Shown one piece after another: positions 5,430 through 10,469 of a stretch of DNA of 13,109 nucleotides. Made by a program: the position numbers and the translations under genes. Source of the stretch: Candidatus Iainarchaeum sp. (lineage in GTDB: Archaea; Iainarchaeota; Iainarchaeia; Iainarchaeales; JAFGBZ01); NCBI GenBank assembly GCA_016218635.1, contig JACRDJ010000029.1, positions 1-13,109 of the forward strand, written 5' to 3'. Below the pieces are notes generated by a model. It was not told where the DNA came from and made no database searches. It saw only the letters and a program-made list of their open reading frames with translations. Position 1 is the first letter of the stretch. Every line of letters begins with the position of its first letter.

Positions 5430-6038
5430 TCAGCCATTGGCAATGGGGGTGTTGGCATCCATCCATTCATTCTGGTCGGCTGCCGGTGCCCCGTTGTTGA
5501 GATAGAATGGAAGAGTCGGCTGAGGACTGTCTTCGCCCGGAATTTCCCTGGTTTTTTGGATTCCGGCTGTTTGCGGTGCAGGCGGAATGGCGGGGGTACC
5601 CGTACCCTGACTGATTGAATTCACCGTCTGAGCAGCGGATTCCATTCCGTTGGATATCAGTCCGGGATCCTGGGCATTCTGGAATAGGGGGTTGAGCCCC
5701 ATCCATAGGAGCCCGGCCCCGAAGATGATTGCCAGTGCGGCCGCAGAAAAGATGAATGCAATGTGCACGGGTTTTTGGGAGGTGCCCACGATGCGCTGGC
5801 CCTTTGGGGTCAGCGCATAATACTTCCATTTTCTTCCTTCTTCAATGGCTGAAATGAGTCCGTTTCTTTCGAGGACTTCAAGCTGTTCTTTCATGCTGGA
5901 TACGGCCATGCTCTTTCGGGTGGCAAGTTCGGTGAGGGTGTGATTGCGTTCATTGAGCCATTTGAGTATTTCCTGCCGCGTGGGGGAGGAAATGGCCTTG
6001 AGTTCGGGCGGGGAAAGGGTGAGGCCTTCGAAGTCCAT
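5430..6038 (-). CDS. Membrane-anchored ArsR-like winged-helix transcription regulator
   Basis: From ATG 6038 the product has 202 residues. Residues 12-85 form an ArsR-like winged helix: SPTRQEILKWL as first helix, then the recognition region TELATRKSMAVSSMKEQLEVLERNGLI broken by a turn, then a wing ending in YYALTPKG. A single hydrophobic helix at about 91-114 follows, then an approximately 88-residue tail rich in Pro, Gln, Asn and Ala, predicted outside the cell. The start at 6038 is preferred over an ATG at 6077 because AAGGGAG lies 7 nt upstream. The gene sits directly upstream, in the same direction, of the pilin operon; the palindromes O1 and O2 are natural candidates for its binding sites. 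Membrane tethering suggests it senses an envelope or surface signal through the tail. Fold and topology are well supported; DNA targets and signal are inferred. Confidence 0.85.
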   Translation of the reverse strand: MDFEGLTLSPPELKAISSPTRQEILKWLNERNHTLTELATRKSMAVSSMKEQLEVLERNGLISAIEEGRKWKYYALTPKGQRIVGTSQKPVHIAFIFSAAALAIIFGAGLLWMGLNPLFQNAQDPGLISNGMESAAQTVNSISQGTGTPAIPPAPQTAGIQKTREIPGEDSPQPTLPFYLNNGAPAADQNEWMDANTPIANG

Positions 6039-6084
6039 AGCTATACTCCCTTCATGAACCGTTTTTATTTGTTTCATTTTGTTA

Positions 6085-6132
6085 GGGAAAAACCGAAAAG
6101 ACCCAAAAAGGTGATTTGAAGGTTTTTAGGGT
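6085..6132 (-). terminator. Terminator after the duplicated membrane-protein gene
   Basis: ACCCAAAAA (6101-6109) pairs with TTTTTAGGGT (6123-6132), with one bulged A, around a 13-nt loop that can close further through GG/CC-type contacts. On the minus strand the stem starts 4 nt after the TAA of the gene ending at 6136 and is followed by CTTTTCGGTTTTTCCC. Confidence 0.5.
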
Positions 6133-6135
6133 GTT

Positions 6136-6927
6136 TTATTGCATCTTATGGTGAATGAACCGATAACTTAGATATGCGCAGGCTCCGGAGGTCAGCAGAC
6201 TGATTAGCGTTCCGCCAACGATTCCAAGTGCCAAAAATGCATAGTGGGCGGTTACTCCATACACTACGATGCTGGTTCCGCTTGGAATATATGCCTTGAG
6301 CACGGCGGCGGAGAATTCAGGGCCCTGCGCACGGAATGTGATGAGTGCGGTTCCAAGCACGGTAACGGGAAATGTTGAAAAAACACCCCCAATAATGGGC
6401 CCGCCTATCCTGGTCATCAGGACTGCCATCCCGATGATCGCGCCTCCGAGCAGGGCTCTTTCGGCCAGTATTGGAATCGTGTAGGCCATTTGTTTTCCGT
6501 GCGCGGAGGGTATGCGCCATTTTTTTTCAACCACCCAGTAAGTGCTTCCCGCTAACACCAGGTAGATGGCGAGGGAGTAGGGCAGGCTGTCAAATGAGGT
6601 GGCAATGACGGAATAACTCAGTAATCCCCATGCCAGTAGTCCGGCGCTAATTGCGGTCCAGAATCCGCGGGGCAGGAACAGAATGTAGGTGAGTACCATC
6701 ACGGCAATGAATCCGATCATGGCCGGGTTGATGGCGGTCACGGCAGAAACCGTTTGGGTTCCCTGGGTCCATCCGATGAAAAACAGGGTAATCATATAGG
6801 TTAAGGGAAGACCGCTCACCCATCCGCCGAACTTGCTGCCGTACTTCTCCGCAAACACCGTGGTTAACGCAATCCAGAGGCTGCCGACTACCATGGAGAG
6901 AATCAGTTTGAGTCCGAATGCATCCAT
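6136..6927 (-). CDS. Multi-pass membrane protein with internal duplication (GlpM/DUF3147-like)
   Basis: The 263-residue product has about eight to ten hydrophobic segments. Its two halves resemble each other: residues about 15-62 and 161-209 share a pattern of Gly-rich helix, KFGGWVSGLPLT against IIGGVFSTFPVT, and a following QG before the next helix. This suggests a four- to five-helix unit duplicated in tandem, as in many small transporters; the GG..S..P motif recalls the GlpM/DUF3147 family, though that is memory-based and not certain. Substrate and role are unknown. The ATG at 6927 has AAGGAG 11 nt upstream, and a TATA-like ATTATTTAATC at 6958-6948 would place the message start close to the ATG. 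It is divergent from the structured element at 6978-7230 and ends in a hairpin terminator before the regulator gene. Confidence 0.75.
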   Translation of the reverse strand: MDAFGLKLILSMVVGSLWIALTTVFAEKYGSKFGGWVSGLPLTYMITLFFIGWTQGTQTVSAVTAINPAMIGFIAVMVLTYILFLPRGFWTAISAGLLAWGLLSYSVIATSFDSLPYSLAIYLVLAGSTYWVVEKKWRIPSAHGKQMAYTIPILAERALLGGAIIGMAVLMTRIGGPIIGGVFSTFPVTVLGTALITFRAQGPEFSAAVLKAYIPSGTSIVVYGVTAHYAFLALGIVGGTLISLLTSGACAYLSYRFIHHKMQ

Positions 6928-6947
6928 GCATCATTCTTCTCCTTTTG

Positions 6948-6958
6948 ATTAAATAATG
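6948..6958. promoter_or_regulatory. Bidirectional TATA-like element
   Basis: GATTAAATAAT reads as a TATA-like box on both strands. It lies 21-31 nt from the membrane-protein ATG (minus) and about 25 nt before 6978-6980, where the GC-rich structured stretch begins (plus). No other promoter-like element was seen between them. Confidence 0.4.
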
Positions 6959-6977
6959 GTTCTGCTAAGGGTGTCAT

Positions 6978-7230
6978 AACCGGTTCAGTTGAGAACGGTC
7001 CCTGCGGAGCATGGTCTCCCGAAGGGAATTCACCGTTCCTGCCGGGCGGAACCGGCACCGGACGTGTCGGTGTAGTACTGGCCCTGCGTAGCAGGGGCAC
7101 TCGGTACCGGCGATCGAAAGAGCCGCACCAGGCGAAATGGGCGTAGCACAACTCCCGCGGAGCGGGGTTCTCGTACCCACCAGGCGAAACTGGTGGCACA
7201 GGCACGGAACCTCCCGTGGCTTATTAATCC
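6978..7230 (+). ncRNA. Candidate structured RNA of unknown class, upstream of orc1/cdc6
   Basis: The stretch is much richer in GC than its flanks, has no believable coding frame, and is packed with perfect stems: CCGGTTC 6980-6986 with GAACCGG 7049-7055; GAACGGT 6993-6999 with ACCGTTC 7032-7038, nested inside it; TCCC/GGGA around GAA at 7017-7027; TGCCGG 7040-7045 with CCGGCA 7052-7057 (competing with the outer stem); CACCG 7056-7060 with CGGTG 7068-7072; CCCTGC 7082-7087 with GCAGGG 7091-7096; CCCGC 7154-7158 with GCGGG 7162-7166; CCACCAG 7177-7183 with CTGGTGG 7190-7196 (loop GCGAAA); CACGG 7203-7207 with CCGTG 7214-7218. A TATA-like box precedes it and a T-rich tract follows (7251-7279), which favours the plus strand. 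RNase P, SRP RNA and tRNA signatures were looked for and not found. It could instead be DNA-level, for example part of an origin. Confidence 0.5.
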
Positions 7231-7250
7231 GTTTGCTGGTTATTGGGTTG

Positions 7251-7279
7251 TGTTTTTCGTTTCTTTTATTAATTTTTTT
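7251..7279 (+). terminator. T-rich tract after the structured element, overlapping the cdc6 promoter
   Basis: TGTTTTTCGTTTCTTTTATT is followed by a T7 run (7273-7279). It could end a plus-strand RNA from the structured element. TTTATTAA at about 7265-7272 is also the best TATA-like box for cdc6, some 35 nt before its start. The same AT-rich tract would serve as an unwinding element if an origin lies here. Confidence 0.35.
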
Positions 7280-7305
7280 GGAAGTGCTGGTGTGGGGGCT
7301 TTTAA

Positions 7306-8433
7306 TTGAAGAAGGGGTTGTTTGCGCAGGACCGTGACGGTCTGATTTTCCGTGCGGAGTCCGTGCTCTATCCGGAGTTTGTTCCGGATGCACTGCTGCA
7401 CCGGGACCGGCAGATTCGTACAATGGTGTATGCGTTGGAGCCGGTGCTGAAGGGAAAGAAGCCCCTGAATGTTTTTTTGTTTGGTCCCACGGGGGTGGGG
7501 AAGACTTCGTGCGCGCGTTTTGTTTTGCGTGAGTTGGAGCAGGAGTCGGACCGGGCGAAGCATTTGTATGTGAATTGTTTTGAGTTTGGTTCCCGGGCGT
7601 CGATTCTGGTGCGTTTGGCGAATTTTTTGGGGGCGCCGTTTCCGCGGAGGGGTTTGGGAGCGGATGAGGCGTTTGAGCGGATTCTGGAGTGTCTGCGTAA
7701 GACGGAGTTTGTTCCGGTCATTATTCTGGATGAAGTGGATCAGCTGGTGCGGTTGCCCGCGGAGGCGAAGGTGCTCTATGATTTGCTGCGGGTAAGCGAG
7801 TATCAGCCCCAGCGAATCTGTCTGGTTCTGATTTCGAATGATCCTTCCATTGGAATGCAGCTGGATGCGCGCATTAAGAGTTCGCTGATGGAGGAGTCGG
7901 TGGAGTTTGCGGCCTATTCTCCTTCCGAACTGAAATCCATTCTTTCCGAGCGTGCGGATGCGGCTTTTTTTCCGCAGGCGATTTCCAAGGAGATTGTGGC
8001 TGTGGCGGCGGCGCATGCGGCCAGGGCGGGCGGGGATGCCCGGATTGCGATCGAGTCTCTGCTGAAGGCGGGGCGTTTGGCGGAGAAGGCGGGAAAGTCC
8101 CGGGTGGAGCTTTCCGACCTGCAGGCGGCCTTCGTGGAAGTGGATTCCGTGTCCATCATGAAATCCGTTTCGTTTCTGGATTCGTTTGAGAAAGACATTC
8201 TGCGCACGCTGGCGGGGCTGGAAGGGGAAGTGACGTCGGGCCGTCTGCGGGATGAGTACTTTAAGATTGAAAATCATCTCAATGAGCGGGCTTTTCGCAG
8301 GAAGCTGGAGGAACTGGCATTCAAGAAACTGGTTTCGCGTACGACCAAGGAACTGGGGAATCAGGGAAAAACGATGTTGTTGTCGCTGAATGTTCCGCGC
8401 GAGTTGCTGAAGCGAAAGCTGGGCGTTCGGTGA
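7306..8433 (+). CDS. cdc6: Orc1/Cdc6-family replication initiator
   Basis: The 375-residue product is an AAA+ protein with Walker A GPTGVGKT (residues 60-67), Walker B VIILDEVD (138-145), sensor-1 LISND (175-179) and sensor-2 GGDARIAI (242-249) in the lid, followed by a C-terminal winged helix (about 290-375). This order is that of archaeal Orc1/Cdc6, which binds origin recognition boxes and loads MCM. The length is slightly below the usual approximately 400. The start is TTG at 7306: an in-frame TAA at 7303-7305 rules out anything earlier, and the next candidate (TTG 7318) would sit too close to its purine-rich upstream stretch. In archaea the origin is often next to this gene, which gives weight to the unusual GC-rich and AT-rich block directly upstream. 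Confidence 0.93.
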   Translation: MKKGLFAQDRDGLIFRAESVLYPEFVPDALLHRDRQIRTMVYALEPVLKGKKPLNVFLFGPTGVGKTSCARFVLRELEQESDRAKHLYVNCFEFGSRASILVRLANFLGAPFPRRGLGADEAFERILECLRKTEFVPVIILDEVDQLVRLPAEAKVLYDLLRVSEYQPQRICLVLISNDPSIGMQLDARIKSSLMEESVEFAAYSPSELKSILSERADAAFFPQAISKEIVAVAAAHAARAGGDARIAIESLLKAGRLAEKAGKSRVELSDLQAAFVEVDSVSIMKSVSFLDSFEKDILRTLAGLEGEVTSGRLRDEYFKIENHLNERAFRRKLEELAFKKLVSRTTKELGNQGKTMLLSLNVPRELLKRKLGVR

Positions 8434-8517
8434 ATGCGGGCGGTTCCGCACCGGCACGCTGCTTCTGAAACAGTTTAATCTTCTATGGGGGTTATTTCTT
8501 GAGGCCCTCCTGAAACA

Positions 8518-8555
8518 ATTATATACTTAATTATGCAATTATTTTAGGTGGTGGA
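8518..8555 (+). promoter_or_regulatory. Promoter and possible operator of the VapBC-type pair
   Basis: A TATA-like TTATATAC (about 8519-8526) is followed by an inverted repeat TAATT-ATGC-AATTA (8528-8541) and the ribosome binding site AGGTGG just before ATG 8556. Antitoxins of the ribbon-helix-helix type usually bind such repeats to repress their own operon. CTGAAACA occurs twice upstream (about 8465 and 8511). Confidence 0.5.
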
Positions 8556-8792
8556 ATGAAACAGGTGGTGTTGTCTTTGAATGATGAATCCGAGAAGCGG
8601 TTGCGGCGTTTGGCATTGCAGGTCAATGAAGGCAAGAAGGGGGCTCTCTCCAAGACCGTTGAGGAAGCGCTTTTTGAACTGGAAAAACAAAGGTTGCAAC
8701 GAAAGTCATTGGCACGCTTGATGGAACTGGCCAACCAGGACCTTATGCTGGGAGTTGGAAAATTTGACCGAGAAGAAGCTTATCGCCGATGA
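8556..8792 (+). CDS. vapB: VapB-like antitoxin (ribbon-helix-helix)
   Basis: The 78-residue product begins with a beta strand (KQVVLSLNDE) followed by two helices (EKRLRRLALQV and SKTVEEALFELEKQ), the pattern of a ribbon-helix-helix DNA-binding domain, and ends in a charged tail (about 46-78) of the sort that wraps and blocks a PIN toxin. The stop TGA (8790-8792) is 1 nt before the toxin ATG at 8794, so translation is probably coupled. AGGTGG lies 5 nt before the ATG. The pairing with a PIN-domain gene is the main support for naming it an antitoxin; sequence family within the ribbon-helix-helix group was not determined. Confidence 0.8.
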   Translation: MKQVVLSLNDESEKRLRRLALQVNEGKKGALSKTVEEALFELEKQRLQRKSLARLMELANQDLMLGVGKFDREEAYRR

Positions 8793-8793
8793 A

Positions 8794-9207
8794 ATGGGGT
8801 TAATTGACACCAACATTCTGGTGTATGCGCTGGATGCCGTGGATAAAGAAAAGCATGAGCGGGCAAAATGGTTCCTGAAACAAGTAGCTCTCCGTCCAGG
8901 CCAGTTTGTGGTTGCGATGCAGAACCTCCGGGAGTTTTCTGCGGTAATGTCCCGAAAAAAACCCGTTTTCTCTGCGCTGGTTAATGAATGTCTTTTCGGG
9001 TTTGAAACGGCGTTTGGGGCGGTCCTGTGGGATTACTTGTTGGATTTTCAACTAGCGTTGGATTATTGTTTTAGGGTCAAAGCGCCTTTTTGGGACTCAC
9101 TCCTCGCCGCCACCATGCAGCGGAATGGGGTCCGCCTTATTTATACGGAAAATGAACGGGATTTTGCAAAATTTCCGGGTTTGAAAGTCGTGAATCCGCT
9201 GAAATGA
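8794..9207 (+). CDS. vapC: VapC-like PIN-domain ribonuclease toxin
   Basis: The 137-residue protein has the PIN acidic set: Asp5 in LIDTNILVYALD, Glu47 in NLREF, Asp101 in FWDSLLAA and Asp123 in TENERDF. These residues bind Mg or Mn ions, and VapC enzymes use them to cut tRNA or rRNA and stop growth. The start at 8794 places the LIDTN strand at the N-terminus as is normal for PIN proteins; an in-frame ATG at 8755 would add 13 residues inside the antitoxin gene and is less likely. All four acids are present, so it looks active. It faces the convergent gene ending at 9221 with only 13 nt between. Confidence 0.9.
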   Translation: MGLIDTNILVYALDAVDKEKHERAKWFLKQVALRPGQFVVAMQNLREFSAVMSRKKPVFSALVNECLFGFETAFGAVLWDYLLDFQLALDYCFRVKAPFWDSLLAATMQRNGVRLIYTENERDFAKFPGLKVVNPLK

Positions 9208-9220
9208 TTTGTTCACAGGA

Positions 9221-10024
9221 CTATCTCCTTTGTTTCTGCGGAATTGTTTTCCCTATGCTCTGCTGAATGCTTTTTGCCAATAGCGGGTCACGATGCACCC
9301 GGATGGTGATGTGGGCCTTGGCGGTCAGGAATGCAGTCAGTGTCTTGGGCGGGATTTCCTGAATAGTCCGGTATTGGTGGAACATGTGTCGGATTCGGTT
9401 CCGGGTCGCGGAGTCGTACTCGGCTTCCAGGATGGCGTGCGCGAACACGTTGAGGTCTGCGTCCTGTTTTTCTTTTTGTTCCCTGATTTCCGTCGGAAAA
9501 CCGTTGAGGCAAAGTATCTGTCGCGCCCATCGGTTTAACGGAGTGTCATGGAGGAGAATGAACCGGATGTCAAAGCCCTTGCGTTGAAGGTTCTTCCAGG
9601 TCATCAGTTCGAACCCCATGTTCAGGATGAGCCACCAGAAATAGTTTTCTTTCATCAGGATTGTTTTATTCCGGGCCTGTTCGGCCAGTTGGTTGATCAG
9701 TTCGTTCCAGAAGTTGTCTGCCTCGAAAAGCGAATAGAATACGTATTCGCCATACCGGCTTTCAGGGTTAATGGCGGGTTGTGGTCCCCGCGCCGTCTGC
9801 TGGCAGAGCCTATCGAAAAACCGCTTGTTGGAGAACAGCCACGGAATGGAGAGCCCGTATTGCTTTTCTTTTTTCACGAGCTTTTTTTCGTGCACCATTT
9901 TTTGCAGCCGCTTGAATAGCGCCTGCACGGTGTGGTGGCCGGTCTGGTGGCGGAGCTTCTGATGCAGTTCACTGAGCGTCTGCTCCCGTTTGCCGAGCTC
10001 CTCTAGTATGATCCGCTCATCCAT
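9221..10024 (-). CDS. Winged-helix protein of unknown family (likely regulator)
   Basis: From ATG 10024 the product has 267 residues. The first about 65 form a winged-helix-like unit (RIILEELGKREQTLSELHQ, then HTVQALFKRLQKMVHEKKLV and a strand YGLS). The rest is an alpha/beta domain with a hydrophobic strand-helix pattern (KTILMKENYFWWLIL, FDIRFILLHD) and a basic C-terminal tail; I do not recognise its family, though the layout is like TrmB- or other effector-domain regulators. Upstream in-frame ATGs at 10057 and 10108 exist, but 10024 is preferred: the TATA-like TTAAAAAA lies about 26 nt before it, fitting the leaderless promoters seen elsewhere here, and the operator 10049-10066 then falls upstream of the gene. 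It is divergent from the SpeD-like gene. Confidence 0.65.
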   Translation of the reverse strand: MDERIILEELGKREQTLSELHQKLRHQTGHHTVQALFKRLQKMVHEKKLVKKEKQYGLSIPWLFSNKRFFDRLCQQTARGPQPAINPESRYGEYVFYSLFEADNFWNELINQLAEQARNKTILMKENYFWWLILNMGFELMTWKNLQRKGFDIRFILLHDTPLNRWARQILCLNGFPTEIREQKEKQDADLNVFAHAILEAEYDSATRNRIRHMFHQYRTIQEIPPKTLTAFLTAKAHITIRVHRDPLLAKSIQQSIGKTIPQKQRR

Positions 10025-10048
10025 GAATGCAGGAGGCGCCCTTGTTTT

Positions 10049-10080
10049 TTTAACCATTTGGTTAAAGTGTCTTTTAACCA
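10049..10080. promoter_or_regulatory. Operator-like inverted repeat between the regulator and SpeD-like genes
   Basis: TTTAACC-ATTT-GGTTAAA (10049-10066) is a perfect 7-bp inverted repeat, and a third half-site TTTTAACCA lies at 10073-10080. The repeat overlaps the minus-strand TATA-like box of the winged-helix gene; the third copy could overlap the plus-strand promoter of the SpeD-like gene. Autoregulation by the adjacent winged-helix protein is the simplest reading, and it is inference. Confidence 0.6.
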
Positions 10081-10127
10081 CTGATTTTTTACCTTCCCTG
10101 CCACGCATAGATATTGGGGGACTGATT

Positions 10128-10469
10128 ATGAAAAATCTTGCACCAATGCTGGTCCGTCAGCGGATTATCATGGAGGGAACTACGGAGAAAATTGTGGGAA
10201 TGGCGCAGATACGGTCCTTTCTGGTGGCGTTATCGCAGGAAGTGAACATGCGGCCGCTCTCAAAACCGTTCGCGTATCCTGCCGAGGAGATGGGGTTTGG
10301 GGGATGGATTCACTGGATTACCTCTGGCTGTCATTTTTATTCGTATCCGACCAGTCCGCCGCTATTCACGGTGGATGCGTACACCTGCAAGCCGTTTGAC
10401 CCGAAGAAAGCAGCGGAGTTCACAAAGAAGTACTTTAATGCCCGGGAACTGGTGTGGAAGGAAGTCTAG
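10128..10469 (+). CDS. Short SpeD-family (S-adenosylmethionine decarboxylase-like) protein
   Basis: The 113-residue product has the late SpeD pattern: a small Ser-containing loop (ITSGCHFYSYP, residues 64-74), then FTVDAYTC (80-87) and a helix DPKKAAEFTKKYF (91-103), as in archaeal and bacterial class I AdoMet decarboxylases. In classical SpeD the chain self-cleaves at Glu-Ser within ESHxSIHT to make a pyruvoyl group for polyamine synthesis. Here Thr65-Ser66 replaces Glu-Ser, and the following His has moved (Gly-Cys-His), so activity cannot be assumed. The ATG at 10128 has GGGGG 8 nt upstream; a longer frame from 9990 would run over the operator and the regulator gene, and is rejected. Its TAG overlaps the TAG of the convergent GTPase gene within the palindrome CTAG (10466-10469). 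Confidence 0.7.
   Translation: MKNLAPMLVRQRIIMEGTTEKIVGMAQIRSFLVALSQEVNMRPLSKPFAYPAEEMGFGGWIHWITSGCHFYSYPTSPPLFTVDAYTCKPFDPKKAAEFTKKYFNARELVWKEV

Noticed and set aside
7162..7180. tRNA T-arm-like GGGGTTCTCGTACCC
   Set aside because: Loop does not fit TTCRANY, and no D arm, anticodon arm or acceptor stem can be placed around it.
6948..7229. Miniature transposable element bounded by GATTAAATAA and TTATTAATC
   Set aside because: The terminal similarity is short, imperfect and made of TATA-like sequence; no target-site duplication is visible.
6978..7230. RNase P RNA or SRP RNA
   Set aside because: No GGAAAGTCC-type CR-I or ACAGAA CR-V element for RNase P, and no helix-8 motif of SRP RNA on either strand. 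The minus-strand GAACCGGTTAT looked a little like the RNase P 3' core but has no partner.
6978..7230. CRISPR array
   Set aside because: Repeats are 7-12 bp, unevenly spaced and explained as hairpins; no regular repeat-spacer pattern and no cas genes.
7240..8457. Minus-strand open frame of 405 codons opposite cdc6
   Set aside because: Longer than cdc6 but low-complexity Arg/Gln/Leu/His-rich with no domain; cdc6 on the plus strand has all AAA+ motifs in frame.
8755..8793. Longer toxin start at ATG 8755
   Set aside because: It would put 13 extra residues before the PIN core strand and overlap the antitoxin; ATG 8794 gives the standard PIN N-terminus.
9990..10127. Longer N-terminus for the SpeD-like protein
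   Set aside because: It would read through the regulator's 5' end and the inverted repeat, and the extra residues have no SpeD similarity; ATG 10128 has an upstream purine-rich ribosome binding site.
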